Of a DNA stretch of 64,000 bases, positions 22,124 to 33,490 are shown in pieces. How positions within the stretch are numbered: position 1 is the first letter of the stretch; each line of letters opens with the position of its first letter. Origin of the DNA: Breviolum minutum Mf 1.05b.01 (lineage: Eukaryota > Sar > Dinophyceae > Suessiales > Symbiodiniaceae); the NCBI GenBank assembly GCA_000507305.1, contig DF240783.1, positions 1 through 64,000 of the forward strand, read 5' to 3'. Position numbers and translations under genes: made by a program. Under the pieces are notes generated by a model. That model had not been told where the DNA came from, did no database searches, and saw only the letters and a list, made by a program, of their open reading frames with translations.

Positions 22124-22914
22124 GCCATCCAAGTGTTGACCGATCATCACTTGTTGTCCGCACCCGTGGTGGATGATGAAGGTGCGATAAACCTCGCCGG
22201 CGGTAAGGGATGGTTTTTCGGGTCGGAACGTTGCAGCTGGAAGGGGCAAAAAACCTGAGAACATGATATTTTGCTGGAGGCCTTCAAAACATCCAAGCAC
22301 AACAATATGACAATATGTTATTTCTGGCTTGTTTATAGAGAGAGGTTTTGAGACCGGACAACTTAGTGCTAACATAACAAAAACATGTTTGCAGGGGAAA
22401 CACACCAACTAGAAGGTCTTTCAAGGGAGGGATTGCCACCTACAACTGGTTGACACTGGCTGAGTGATTTGGCGTCTTTAGTTTGAGTCCGATGGCATGT
22501 TCGTGTATCTGTGCTGGGAGTGCTCGGACGTTCAAAACGTGAGTGCGCATCTTTTCTGATAAAAACCAGGGTGGCCAAAGGCATCCATCTTTAAGACATT
22601 GGTCGCACTGATGGTGTATTGTCAGCATGTGGCCCAAGCAATAAAATCATTCTATTATATACTGTACTACCTGTACCTAGTTATACTGAGATAATGATAA
22701 GCCGTTAATTATAAGAATCCCTATGAACCAATCAGTCTGATGGAATGTCACCTCAGGGGTTTTGAACGTTGCTCACTTGTTTTTGTTTCGCCCAAAAACA
22801 GGCGGACTGGTTGGTATCTTAGACACCTTAGACATCGCAGCGTATGTGGTCGACATGGAGGCTGCAGGCAAGAAAGCGTGGCTTGGGCTCTCCAATGAGC
22901 ACCCCGATTTGTGA
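22124..22914 (+). CDS. CBS-domain protein (2 exons)
   Basis: Exon 22124-22181 reads AIQVLTDHHLLSAPVVDDE after CTTTCAG|G and leaves at GATGAAG|GTGCGA (phase 1). Exon 22802-22914 enters after AAAAACAG|G and reads GLVGILDTLDIAAYVVDM, then either stops at TGA (22912-22914) or leaves at a GCAAGA site at 22867. Joined, they give the classic CBS signature: an A..LL helix, SAPVVDDxG, then LVGILDxxDI. CBS domains usually come in pairs and bind adenosyl ligands or regulate partner enzymes and channels. The half-domain at 30375 could be the partner. Both acceptors are AG|G and the donor is G|GT. Confidence 0.8.
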
Positions 22915-23297
22915 CCGATCCAGTGATCCAGAAGCCTCAAGCAACAACAAAACCTGTTTGGAATTAAAAATGTTGGCTTCAACTTAAAATGTAGATAATA
23001 TGCTGTTTTTTTATATTTGATTTATTTCCTGTGTAAGATTTTTCGGTAACTACTAGTCTATATTATAGTTAATATAGCCAGGTTCCTATACCTGGCGCCA
23101 CCAAAATAGAGGAGCAAAACGGCGAAATGAAAAATTCACACACTGATGACCCACTGTGCTGAGATTATGATCCAAAGGTTTCGGATTGTGTTTTCAGAGT
23201 GTCTCAGGATTGTGTTTGTTTTATTCGTTTGCATCTCATAAATGCTCCCTCGATTTGCCTACGTTTGATTAAAATCGACGTCGGATTTGGGGCCCAG

Positions 23298-23361
23298 GTT
23301 GTCAGATGAACGATTGGAGAAGGTGATGGGCTCCTTGGATTGGAACATGTTACGCTGCTGA
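23298..23361 (+). CDS. candidate exon, possibly CBS gene
   Basis: After GGGGCCCAG|G the frame reads LSDERLEKVMGSLDWNML and reaches TGA at 23359-23361, with a GTGATG donor option after LEK. It lies downstream of the CBS exons, but the phase does not connect directly. Confidence 0.35.
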
Positions 23362-24079
23362 GATTTTCGGTGGTAGCAGGGGATTTTTGTTCAGAGATTA
23401 TATATTGGGAGGGTCAAACAATACAAAGTGATGATAACCTACCGTTAATTCGATTGTGTTGCCCTTAATAGTACATTGTTTTTGGGTTGTTAGTATAATG
23501 ACCCCTGATCCTTCCCGAATACATTGAGTTGCGAAATTAGGAGCTTGGTGGAGGTACGAAAGCGGAAGTTGTTTAACACTGCCACCCCGACTCCAACACT
23601 GAACATAGAGGACACGTTGCAAAAATATGCAGAAATCAGCTGATCTTTACGAGGGTTGGCATGGTTGTCAGCTGTTGTACATGTTTCTTTGTTTTGGTGT
23701 GTAAATATATACAGCAATATCCGCCTTTTGATATAATTTGTGACAAATTAAATATGATATATCATATTGTTATTTAATTTGGGTAAGCATTTTTTTGCTT
23801 AGGGCTCCTCTAATTGCAAAAAACTCAAAAGGATTTCTGTCCTGGATACCCCTTTTCAATTGCTAGACTCTGCGCCGATTGGCCCTGACCCCTTTTCACA
23901 CTCCTGTGCTCCCTCTCTTCCTGTCAGTTGCTCTCACCTGCTGGCTTCTCGTGTTTGCCTCTCTCCTGCTATTTGTTCTCCACTGTTGCAAGCTTTCACT
24001 CAATTAGCTCGGCAAGGTGGCTCACCCATGACAATTGATCTGGCTGCTAGTGTCGAAAGCAAAGATTGTTTTTGTAGTA

Positions 24080-24080
24080 G

Positions 24081-24111
<31 letters not shown>

Positions 24112-24137
24112 GGTTTTGGTTTTGGTTTTGGTTTTGT
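24080..24137. repeat. (TTG)n then (GGTTTT)n microsatellites
   Basis: TTG triplets (24080-24110) run into GGTTTT hexamers and a diverged TTGGTGTCGGCG tail to about 24180. Confidence 0.9.
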
Positions 24138-24336
24138 TGGTGTCGGCGTGGGTTTTGTTGGTGTTGGCGTCGGTTTTGAAAACCTCAGCATTCAGGATGA
24201 ACCAGGTTGAGCTGTTGCACAGTAGCTGAGATGACTGTAACTAGCGCGGGTGTTTGTGTGTGCGCTGTGTATAGTTTTACTTAGTTGTGTTGTGCGTAAA
24301 GCTGATTCTTATACGTTTACATGTGTTTATAAATAC

Positions 24337-24362
24337 ACACATATATATATATATATATATAT
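24337..24362. repeat. (AT)n microsatellite
   Basis: About 12 AT dinucleotides preceded by ACACAC. Confidence 0.95.
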
Positions 24363-24580
24363 TTGTGTATATTTTTGCATTTATATTTTTACTGATTACT
24401 GTAATATATATAATGTGTATTAATATGTTGTTATATTGTGCCCTTGTTGTTTGCATATTGTCACATCGTTTTTTGCCCGCTTTCGCAGGTTCAAAAATCA
24501 ACAAAGAAAATCAAACAATTACTCAGATTCAATATGCCCAATTTGCAACTTGACACATCTTTATATGACAAACTTTGTTA

Positions 24581-24696
24581 TACTGTTGATATGGCTAAAA
24601 TCCTGCACCAGTTGAGGTTGATAGTTTATCTCATCATTTAGGAGGTGCTATACATCCCAGGTGGTTGGCCTTGGGATTTCTGAACCATCAACGGTA
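24581..24696. repeat. family B inverted-repeat element
   Basis: Left end TACTGTTGATATGGCTAAAA then TCCTGCACCAG. Right end GGGATTTCTGAACCATCAAC then GGTA. A diverged full-length copy. Confidence 0.85.
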
Positions 24697-24777
24697 TCTT
24701 TAATCAATGTTGCAACACATGACGGCCGCTGCCTTGTCTTGGCATGCTGCGTGTAGCAGCCCCCAAAAACCCATGAG

Positions 24778-24848
24778 GTCGAACTGCCAGAACCAAAACT
24801 GAAAGTTGTGGTGAAGAGGATGACCTCGATCAGGCCGGATTTTTTTGG
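24778..24848 (+). CDS. candidate exon, two open frames
   Basis: The acceptor CCCATGAG|G leads into either VELPEPKLKVVVKRMTSI or RTARTKTESCGEEDDLDQ. Both are protein-like and cannot be separated by eye. A T8G6 tract follows. Family unknown. Confidence 0.4.
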
Positions 24849-25054
24849 GGGGAAGAAAAAACAGTGGTATTTTGTACAGAAATCAGCCGTCAGCCCATTA
24901 GGATGTCAACAAGAAATAAACATGTATTGTACGTTTTTTCAATCTAGAGATAGTAAATATTTGTCATGATTTATCATTCTTTGTTGGGTGCGTTTTTTTT
25001 CTCAATGGGATTTGTTTCGTACGAAAGTGAACTTATTCATCAGAGTTCGAAGAG

Positions 25055-25104
25055 GGGTAACGAACCGAACCTTTTGGGATGCCGGGTACTTCCCGAAAAG
25101 CAAG
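25055..25104 (+). CDS. candidate internal exon, unrecognised
   Basis: Between TCGAAGAG|G and AAGCAAG|GTGACT a frame reads VTNRTFWDAGYFPKSK. The splice sites have the usual G|…|G context. A second frame is also open. Confidence 0.4.
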
Positions 25105-25384
25105 GTGACTTACTCGGAACCAAGCTGTATCCTCAAAATCACATGTGAATATGCAAGGAAGTTAAGTAAATTCACCTATATACTCTTTCTCAAATTCAAA
25201 AAAAGTACAGTAGTTTAGCAGCAAATGAGCTTAAGTCACTCTCAGACGAGGACAATTCCGTTACAAAACTTGTCCATCATAGGTGATATGTCGTGATACA
25301 CGTAGATCATCACGGGAAGTGCAGTTGGTTAAACATTTGTTTTTCACATTTGTTTGTTTTTGCATGTTTTTGCCATGCTAGCTA

Positions 25385-25505
25385 TATTCCCTAGGGATCC
25401 AATCACCTTTTGAGAGTGGTAATGGAAGCTAAATACCTTTCTGAGGAGGTGATTATACACCCCAATCATCATCTGACGTTCGGTGAGCCAGGATCCCTAG
25501 GGATA
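25385..25505. repeat. 121-bp fold-back
   Basis: TATTCCCTAGGGATCC and GGATCCCTAGGGATA are near-perfect complements about 90 bases apart. Each arm is itself partly palindromic (CCCTAGGG). Confidence 0.8.
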
Positions 25506-25582
25506 CAGCTGTAAGTTTGACCTAAACCCCTGGCCCTTGGTTCAACCGACACGTCACGTCCCTTACGGGAATCAACGGACAG

Positions 25583-25935
25583 GTGCTGGAGTCCTTACTT
25601 GGCCCTGGACGACGGGCAGTGGTGCTGCGGGATGGTGCCTCGAAACATCAGGGTGAACTGTGATACTGTTGATGGCTGAAATCCTGCACCAGTTGATATG
25701 GTAAATATCCCATTATTTACAGGGTTTTATATATATATATATATCCCAGGTGGTTGTTTGGGATTTCTTCCATCAACAGTACTTCAATGCCTTCGGGAAA
25801 TTTACATGGAACTTAACTTGATGGAAGTTTTGGAAGATTCTTTTCCTTTTCAATTGAGTGATTTTTAGGTTCGAGCCGTTAATTTTCAGGGGTGTACCCC
25901 CAGGCACCGAGGGTTTGAAAAGGCTGAAAAAGATG
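25583..25935 (+). CDS. two-exon unrecognised gene segment whose intron is mostly repeat elements
   Basis: Exon 25583-25634 follows AACGGACAG|G, reads VLESLLGPGRRAVVLRD and leaves at GATG|GTGCCT (phase 1). Exon 25904-25935 follows CCCCCAG|G, reads TEGLKRLKKM and leaves at GATG|GTAATT (phase 0). Phases match, giving VVLRDGTEGLKRLKKM across the join. The 269-nt intron holds a family B element (25664-25781) and a degraded family D element (about 25803-25902) and little else. A coding frame also extends upstream of 25583. No family was recognised. Confidence 0.5.
25664..25781. repeat. family B inverted-repeat element inside an intron
   Basis: Ends TACTGTTGATGG and CCATCAACAGTA. The interior has ATCCTGCACCAG, CATTATTTACAGGGTTTT and an AT run. 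Both ends are TA. Confidence 0.9.
25803..25902. repeat. degraded family D element inside an intron
   Basis: ACATGGAACTTAAC is the remnant left arm. The right end is TTAATTTTCAGGGGTGTAC, with TTGGAAGATTCTTTTCC inside. It stops next to the acceptor at 25903. Confidence 0.6.
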
Positions 25936-26782
25936 GTAATTACATATTTTCTTTAAATTTCAAAATGAAAATTGAGACCATACTAGACCTTCAGGATGTG
26001 CGTAAATTTGGCGTTGTTTTCTCGCTATACAAAAGTTGACCTCGATTTGTTCCTATGTGCCAGAGAGAACGCTACAACTGGTTTTCTGCCAGATCGGTTC
26101 CGTGCAGATTTTGAGTCTGGATTCGGGGTTCTTGGGGTCTCGGTGAGGCATAGGTTGCGATCAAAGGGTTGCATGCAGATAGACGATTGGAATCCCAAAC
26201 CACCATAGATCCCAAGGTGCACACGGATTTGCCCGGTGAGAAGGCCTCAAGATGAAGTATATACTTCTAGATGGTGTTCAGTTTGTGTTTCATGTTGGTG
26301 ATTTGTTTGCCTTCAGGCCTTTGACGGTCTAAACAATTCCATGGCAGATCCCCCAAAACTGCCAGATGCCAAAGGTCTGGAATCGGTTTCGGTTTCCACC
26401 AAAACAGACCCCCAAAAGAAGGTCGCAAGATATCTTCACCCCAGAGTTGCAAGACATTAGTAGAAATAATTTTTTGATAGTCACGTGGCTTATTTCAGCC
26501 AGAAGATGAGGAAGAAAGTGTAGTTTTTTGTGATTTGACAATTGTATGCAATTGTGACTCGTGACCTCAGCAATTGCAGTCAAAGGTTCATTGAGCATCT
26601 TGGATTGTTGATGAATTTCACCTATATTTTTCCCAAAGCGGAGGTCCAGATTCGATGTTTGTTTGAACCAGTCGGATTTGAACAGTCAACATTATGTTTT
26701 TGTTTGTAGCTTGGAATGTGCTGGACCGAATTTCCAGTTGCAGCTACACTTAAAGATCTTAAAGGTAGCTTTTACATGCCAT

Positions 26783-26888
26783 TACCCTCTGGTAAACAAA
26801 CATGGCAATGGAAAATGGACCTGTTGAAGATGTATTCCCTATTAAAAATGGGGATTATCTATTGCCATGTTAGTTTACTGGAGGGTAC
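26783..26888. repeat. family A2 inverted-repeat element
   Basis: Left TACCCTCTGGTAAACAAAC and right GTTAGTTTACTGGAGGGTA. The interior GGCAATGGAAAATGGAC matches the 9541 copy. Confidence 0.9.
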
Positions 26889-28206
26889 TATTTATTACGT
26901 TAGGTTGGGGATAAATCCAGCATGACGGCGAGGTAAACCACAAAGCATCATCACCCAATCCACGGCAGCTCGACGGCAAAGGTTTTGTTGGTATGTGGTG
27001 TCCCCTTTTGGGATGATTGTCCATCTCAAAGAACCCGAAACCGCGAAACGAAAGCGCTGGATTTTATATATGATTTTGTTTGTATAGATTGGAGAACATA
27101 ACATTTTAGTTCCAGACTTGTAGATTTGTTTTGTTGATGGACGGTTTCAAGCTGAACCGTTGCCCTGAGAAAGATTAGGACGTTTTGCCCGTCAAGGTCC
27201 GCGTTCTGAAACTGAGTTCTTATTTTGTACCACTCTGATACTATTACTATTCCGTTCTACTTTTTTACACTTTAATACTGACTGCTGGAACCTCAAAATC
27301 TTTCCAAGATTACAGTTTGTCACGCAAACAGCCTGAAGGGAGGCATCCAGTTGAGCTTTCAGGTGACTGCAAATGTTGAAAAGTATGTTTGAAACCGCCA
27401 GAATCCTCAAAGAATTTTTCCAAATGGTGGAGCCGCTACCCTTATTTGGACCACTTGAGGTTATTATGTTCTTACATGGCAAAAGCAAAGAATTTGAGGC
27501 AAGTTTGGGAACCTTTGCGGAGACAACTGGGGGTTAAGTTCACTGGATATCTCAAACTGCACTGATTGTTGATATGTGGGCATATAGGGTATCATATGCG
27601 TATATTATTTATTGCATATGTATATGTATACAAATGTATACAAAAGAATCAAAAGAGAGATACACATACATTCATGAATCAATCATAGATAGATCATATA
27701 TTATCAGATATTGATAGGGGCGACAGCTATGATCTAGGCTTTGTAAGCTTTGAAACATCTGCTTTCTGAAGCAGATCGCCTGCCTGGGCCGTAGGGGACA
27801 TGAACAGACGAATGTGTGGATTTCTCTAAAATAGTTGTCGTTCCAGATAGATTGGCATCAACCAGCTAGCAGCTAAATGAGCCAAGATTCGTTTGGTTGG
27901 ATTCAAAATTATAGGGCAGCAGACACACACTTAAACAAGACAATCGGGCAAAAATCCACTCCTCTCATCCACAGGGGGCTCGTTGTGGATTGTTGATTCG
28001 GTTTTTTACGGGCAAACTCCTGCACCACAAAAGGGAGACTCAGAACTGTGGCAGGACATAAGCATATTAGCTGAATTTCACGGATATTTCATCTCTAGCT
28101 TTCCGGGACATTGTCATGTACCTTAACTGATTACTTTGAGTGCCCCCTCACCCACCATGCCACAACCCATAATTACATCATACTACCAGGTAGTTTACAC
28201 TTGAGA

Positions 28207-28321
28207 TACCCTCCCTGGAAAACTAACATGACACTGGAAAAAAAAACAACCATGAATGAGTCGATGTATCTCCAAAAAAAGATGGTAATTTTCCAGCGAT
28301 ATAGTCATGTCATCGTTTTCG
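28207..28321. repeat. degraded family A element
   Basis: The left arm TACCCTCCCTGGAAAACTAAC is intact, and the right arm is only partly recognisable near 28295-28321. Confidence 0.55.
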
Positions 28322-28358
28322 GTGCTTGTTGGCCAACCTGGAAAAAACGTGGTTTCAG

Positions 28359-28470
28359 GCGATGATGTCTTCTTATGTGGCCAAGGTTTCTGGGGTCTGG
28401 GGAAGTTGCTGGGTGGTGACCCACCTTAGACTTATGTCAAGGGGGGAAACGTTTGGGGATTTTGCATTAA
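28359..28470 (+). CDS. candidate exon, unrecognised
   Basis: After GTGGTTTCAG|G the frame reads AMMSSYVAKVSGVWGSC then THLRLMSRGETFGDF. The downstream end is unclear. A second frame is open for 22 codons. Confidence 0.35.
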
Positions 28471-28875
28471 TTATTAAGAAAATGATCATTGAATTTATGT
28501 TTGATTTCGTAAACACTAATTGATTCCCTATTGATTGTAGTCGTTATTAATTGTCATTATGATTATGTATACTTTCTTGATTCATTATATTGCCCTACTG
28601 CATCTGAAATGGACATTTGGCGGAAAAGCAACATGAAGCAACTTGTCTGACTGTGCTTTGTTTCATTTGTCTTTCCGTTTCTTTTCAGGGAACAATCTAG
28701 TTTGTAGTAAAATTACCTTCTTCGCCTGCTATGAGAATTCCAACTGAAAAAAACTTAACAGCTTGACTCAACTGTATCTCTGTGTGTTTTACGGTTCTCT
28801 TCTTCAGAATACATCTCCGTTTCATCTCCTTAATCAGGGGGTTAAAAACCAACACGTCTCATCCTTTACTGCCAG

Positions 28876-28941
28876 GACGTGTGTACAGATGGTGTCATTA
28901 CCATAGAAGACCAGGCCACTGTCGCTTGGCAGCCGCAATGA
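28876..28941 (+). CDS. candidate exon with a degenerate EF-hand-like loop
   Basis: After ACTGCCAG|G the frame reads DVCTDGVITIEDQATVAW and stops at TGA (28939-28941), with GC donor options. DVCTDGVITIED matches an EF loop at positions 1, 5, 6, 8 and 12, but has Cys at position 3. The loop may be chance. Confidence 0.4.
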   Translation, partial: DVCTDGVITIEDQATVAWQPQ

Positions 28942-29194
28942 AGCTGGACCTTGTCGTTCTTTCTTGGAAACGACGCTAGACGGAAGCTGCTTAAAAAAAA
29001 AAAGAAATCATTTAAACCCTTTTCAGAGACATGCAGACTGGATGTGAAATATGTTTAAATGATTTGGCCAGATAGTTCTTTTTTTCACCTATCGGTATAA
29101 TACACATGTTTATAGCTTAAAGTTTACAATTAACTGCCGTGTGTATCGGCGAAGAGGTCATTGGGTATTTTTAAAAGATGTTCAGAGTTCAGAA

Positions 29195-29293
29195 CCATAC
29201 TCTTCTGGGAACTAACATATCCCCTACCAAGGCCCTCTTGAAGATGAGTTTCCTTTGCCCAAGGTGGGATATTATGTTAGTTCCCTGGAGGGT
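29195..29293. repeat. family A inverted-repeat element
   Basis: Left CTGGGAACTAACATATCCCC and right GTTAGTTCCCTGGAGGGTA. The interior AAGGCCCTCTTGAAGATGA resembles the 2205 copy. Confidence 0.85.
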
Positions 29294-29858
29294 ATATGAT
29301 ATATGTTTCAAGTTCTTGTTTGGTTAGTGTACATGCGAGTCTACATGCATGTTTGTTGATTCGCAATGCGGAGCAACCTCATTTGACCTCAACCTGACTG
29401 ATAGTTTAGTACTGAGGTCCTTTCATTCAGATTCTTGCAATTAATGCGAATTACCAACACAAACGTATCAAACATATGGACAGACTAGATAGACAAATGG
29501 ATTAGATTGGAGAAAGATATTACAATTCAGAATAGGCTAGATGAGGATGAATTAAGATAGATAAAGACTAAACATATCTAAATATAATGTGCATATTTTA
29601 TTATATATTTGTATTGATATTCATACGCCAGTGTATATCAAAGAAATTTACCCAACCCCAAACAAGAAGCGTTTATTTTTACCCGAGTAATACCCTCATT
29701 ATCCATTCGGATCGGATCTAGGCCTTGACCGCGTTTCAAACTCTGGTTGCTCAAGGCCAAGGGGAACATGCCAGTCCTTGTGCAGTTGGGCAAAACACAT
29801 GGTTTGAGCCAAAATGATTTGTTTTGCTTTGCAAGTTAAAAAAATATGAAAATACACC

Positions 29859-29895
29859 CAGGTTCAAAATTAGCATTTTGCTCATTTTGAACCTG
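29859..29895. repeat. short perfect hairpin
   Basis: CAGGTTCAAAAT and ATTTTGAACCTG flank a 13-base loop. Possibly a remnant of a larger inverted repeat. Confidence 0.75.
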
Positions 29896-29997
29896 AACAT
29901 GCCCCCCTTGGAAAGGAAACGCAAAAAAAAAACGTCACCAATTTGGGGGGATCCGGGGTGTAACATGCAGATTCTTACCATTCTGAGATATTCTTAG

Positions 29998-30237
29998 GTG
30001 ATTTGGGCCTTTAGGGGTATGGAAAACATCTTCCACTCATCATTCTTCGTGTCAAATCACTTGTGGCTCAAAGTTAGGGTATTGGTTTTCGCAAAGACCT
30101 CCGTGGGACCATATGTAGTATTCCAACTAATTAGTAACATCAATTTTGACCACCTTCAGCCACCGGCTGGACTCATTGAGACGGCGATGGAGAGAGAGAG
30201 AGAGAGAGAGAATTTTGGTCAAAAAGTTCCAAGATAA
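29998..30237 (+). CDS. candidate long exon, unrecognised
   Basis: After GATATTCTTAG|G the frame is open for 79 codons to TAA, including MENIFHSSFFVSNHLWLKV and HLQPPAGLIETAMERER. It runs through a (GA)n tract coding (RE)n. Partly hydrophobic. Family unknown. Confidence 0.35.
   Translation: MIWAFRGMENIFHSSFFVSNHLWLKVRVLVFAKTSVGPYVVFQLISNINFDHLQPPAGLIETAMERERERENFGQKVPR
30189..30210. repeat. (GA)n microsatellite
   Basis: Eleven GA dinucleotides. Confidence 0.95.
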
Positions 30238-30302
30238 CCTATGTCAAGATTTATAGTGGTAGACCTGGTGATAGATGAAATTCCCCTAGTTGCAGGCGTT
30301 TC

Positions 30303-30338
30303 AAACGGTGGGGAACACACACACACACACACCGTTTG
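30303..30338. repeat. (CA)n microsatellite inside an 8-bp palindrome
   Basis: AAACGGTG…CACCGTTT flanks GGGA and nine CA repeats, so the repeat sits in a hairpin loop. Confidence 0.85.
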
Positions 30339-30374
30339 ATCGTTGGAGCTGACCCATCACAGGATAGTCATCAG

Positions 30375-30516
30375 GGGATAGACGTGGCCACATGGCGGCC
30401 AGGCGTGTCTAGCCTCACTATTACAGATGAGAGCGGCAATGCCATCACGGTGATCTCAGCCACTGACTTGGTAATGGCTTTAGGCGGTGATTTTGCTTTT
30501 TCAAGGGAAATTTTGG
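30375..30516 (+). CDS. CBS domain exon (second half)
   Basis: After GTCATCAG|G the frame reads GIDVATWRPGVSSLTITD then ESGNAITVISATDLVMAL and exits at TTTTGG|GTGAGT (phase 1), with an earlier GTAATG option at 30473. The core, SLTITDESGNAITVISATDL, matches the C-terminal half of a CBS domain: a strand, D-x-x-G-x, a second strand, S-x-x-D-L. The acceptor is AG|G. It is on the same strand as the CBS exons at 22124-22914, about 7.5 kb away, so it may supply the second CBS domain of one protein. The connecting exons were not resolved. Confidence 0.75.
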
Positions 30517-30836
30517 GTGAGTGAAGGGTGACATGTGGCTTCTGATTTTTGTTGATGTTCAGGAACTGTTTGCTTGCTTTTTTTTTGTTCATGTTTTTTA
30601 TGTGGGGCAATTTCAAAAAAAAGTGTTAATAATAGAGGCGTCTCAAGGTGTATGTTAGTAAGTTTGGCATGTCAAAAAAGGACTTTGGTGATTCCGTGGC
30701 GATTTCCAACTGTACAACTCGACCATTACAGTCACTAGATCTGAAGGTTGCTCCATGAATGTATCATGCTTTCCGTCAGATTGGTGAAATTGACATGACA
30801 TAGACCTTCAACAAAGAGACATTGACTTCAGATAGA

Positions 30837-30930
30837 TACCCTCCAGGGAACTAACATATCCCACCTTGGGAAACGGAAAATCATCTTCAAAATGCCATTT
30901 TTGGGGGATATGTTAGTTCCCTGGAGGGTA
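30837..30930. repeat. family A element with perfect 26-bp arms
   Basis: TACCCTCCAGGGAACTAAC…CCC at the left equals the reverse complement of the right end over 26 bases. It is 94 bp long, with TA at both ends and no room for a gene: the reference copy of family A. Confidence 0.95.
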
Positions 30931-31363
30931 GTCCCCTTTAGAGGGAATGGATTGGTCTCTTTAAAGCAACTTTTCCTTCTGCTTGGATTCTTGGAAAAGC
31001 ATGAAGGACCGTAGGATGTTTTCGAAAGGTTTGGCCAAAAGGACCAGAGGGGAACGGGCAGATTGAAGGTACTAAGAATGGGGAGAGGATCATTACGTAG
31101 ATAGGAAGTGGTCCAAAGATGTGCACTGAAGTGGGACAGGTCCCATCTCATCTTCACCGTCACATCCAATCAATTTTTCATAGATGGAAATGCTAGGATC
31201 CAACCATACGGACACCGCACAATTTCATACAATTTCCATTGTAGGCTCAAATGTACGCGCCCCAAATGTTAATTGGTGTATCAGCAATCCTCGTTGAACT
31301 GATTAAACAGTTCAGTCAGATGAGTCAGATGAAAGCAGCTTAAATTTTTATGGAGTATGGTAG

Positions 31364-31470
31364 TGCTGTTGATGGACAAAATCCTGCACCACCAAGGATG
31401 ATGATTATATCCCATTATTTATAGGGTTTTAACCATCCCAGGTGGTGCAGGATTTCGTCCATCAACAGTA
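31364..31470. repeat. family B inverted-repeat element
   Basis: Left TGCTGTTGATGGACAAAATC then CTGCACCACC. Right GGTGGTGCAGGATTTCGTCC then ATCAACAGTA. It shares CATTATTTATAGGGTTTT with the 25664 copy. Confidence 0.9.
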
Positions 31471-31929
31471 TGGCCCATAGATTGTTCCCTGGTAGCCCAA
31501 CACTTCTTTTGATGCCCCTCCTTTCCCATGGCGATGCGCAGGGCACCAAGAAAACAAGTCTGCGATTCTGTCGGCACCTCGACGAAGATGGGGAGTCATG
31601 GGGACATCTCCAAGGGGCCCCCAATAGTGGGACCCATTCCCATACTTCAAGGGAGTCTTATGGGAGTAGTATGGGGGGTCGCACTTTTTGGGGATTTTTG
31701 GAATTTCCCTTGACTTGTTTCCCACATTGCTGCCGGCATTTGTTTTGTTTCAATGTGAATAGATGGATAAGTTGTGGGGAAACTTACTTGCGCCTCGAGT
31801 CGTTTGCAAGTTAATGCAATGTTTGGAGATGTTTGTAGAAAGATGTGATTTTCTTCTTTTGAATTTGGAATCATGGCCGGATTTGTAACGTTGGCATTTA
31901 GAAAACTGGAAGTTGAATGATGAATGATG

Positions 31930-33340
31930 AGACGTCACCATAAGTTTCACGTTCCTCTATCTCAGTACAAGTTGACTGCCAAATGTTACGAGAGAAATCA
32001 TGTTTGTTTCATCTTTTTTGTACGTTCGGCCAGTCCTTTTTGTGATTAAGACCACTTAAGATTTCCAGGTTGCACGCTTAATTTCCAGACTAACGCAGCT
32101 TATGTTGGTACCTTACTATTCCAAGATTCCCTTATGAAAGGGATCGCACTTGTGAATTAACATGCCTTAAAATATCCAAAAACTACCTATATGGGTAGCG
32201 TTCAGACTTCCCAGTCTCAAGGGTTGTATGCAGTAAGACAAATTGGAATTGAGAAGTTGATTTTACATCTTCGTTATGCAGCCCGCCCGTTATGAAATCA
32301 CGCACTTCACAAGCTAGGCGCTAGCACAGCGCTAGCGTATGCTAGCGTGGCGTTAGCACAACTGCATACAATTCATTTCAATGCGAAATGCAGTCGCAAT
32401 TTTGCGGTGGCACGGCTCTAGCTTGGCGCTTGCAGGAATTGAATCTGGAGCCCTTGGAGAGCCACCTGCCCACAGGCCCACATTTAAAGATTAACCCCAG
32501 CCACCTGACGTGCAGCCTCCAAGCGCCGAGAAATCCGACAATATCTAACAATCCAGCCAGCTAGCCAGCCGGCCAACTAGCCGGCCAACCAAGCAAGGGT
32601 TTTTCAAGTCACCAAGACACAAGCGAGACAAGCCAGAAGAGGTCAAGGAGTCAAGTAGTGACAGCAGTGACAGCACTGATAGCAGCGAAGCCAGAAAAAA
32701 AGGTCCGCAATACTGTATACTTCCTCCTAGATTTTGCTAAAACGAAGGTATTGTAGGACCACAAGTTACTTATGAACCGGGCCGCATTGGAAATGGGGGT
32801 AATATGGCTGAGTTCAGGAACAAAACAGTTTGACAACCACCCCATAATATGCCTTCACCACACATTGGCTGAAGAAAAAACATAATTCAAAGATATTCAA
32901 AGCTTCCATGTCAACATGGCCATGATTGGCCCCCAACTGAGGAATTACGGGCTTTCAACGTGGTCCAATTTGCTCCCTGGCTTGTGGCCAAGGCTTTCGT
33001 TTGATTCTTAACATAGCATATGTTTATATCATTTATATAAAGATAGTTTGACCATAGACTATATAAATATAGACTTTATCTTTTGGGAACAAAGCCCAGA
33101 GTCTCGCACAACAGAAAGATCATGGCCAGCAGCTTCAATTTTTGTAACCTTTGCTCCTTTGAAACCTTGAATGGACCTAGTGGTCTGCCATCAATTCATC
33201 CAAATCATCCAATTTTGGGAGCCACCCTTCCAGAAATGCTATACATTATACATTGGTAAATTGAACAAAATCTATGCAACTTTTGAGTGTCATCTTTTGC
33301 TGCTCCATTTTTGATATATGTTCCCTCCATGAACGGTGAA
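31930..33340. other. about 1.4 kb with no supported gene
   Basis: Apart from the GCTAGC and CCGGC-rich patches there is nothing I can support as an exon or a family A-E element. Confidence 0.5.
32313..32358. repeat. GCTAGC-rich cluster
   Basis: CTAGGCGCTAGC, GCGCTAGCGTATGCTAGCG and GGCGTTAGC follow each other. Interleaved small palindromes, no gene seen. A CCAGC/CCGGC-rich stretch lies at 32553-32597. Confidence 0.75.
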
Positions 33341-33354
33341 CCACAAGCTCCAAG

Positions 33355-33414
33355 GTGGGCGATAGCCGGAAGCCAGACAAGCGCTTCAGCCATACCCGGG
33401 CGCCCATCATTTCG
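33355..33414 (+). CDS. strong candidate internal exon, unrecognised
   Basis: After GCTCCAAG|G the frame reads VGDSRKPDKRFSHTRAPIIS and leaves at TTTCG|GTCACC, phase 0 to 0. Basic and polar with good sites. A family B element follows at 33491. Confidence 0.5.
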
Positions 33415-33490
33415 GTCACCATGGACTCACCGTTGGGTCAAGTGATTGCGACTTCGACACTGTTTTGGTTCACTGCATGCTCAGCCCATA

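Noticed and set aside
22395-22613. Two exon-like segments (22395-22448 and 22570-22613) with AG|G starts, GT ends and matching phase
   Set aside because: They lie inside the intron (22182-22801) fixed by the CBS-domain join. They show that such patterns arise by chance and limit the confidence given to other non-domain exons.
30303-30338. Palindrome around the CA repeat as a regulatory site
   Set aside because: Eight-base arms around a microsatellite are not enough to claim function.
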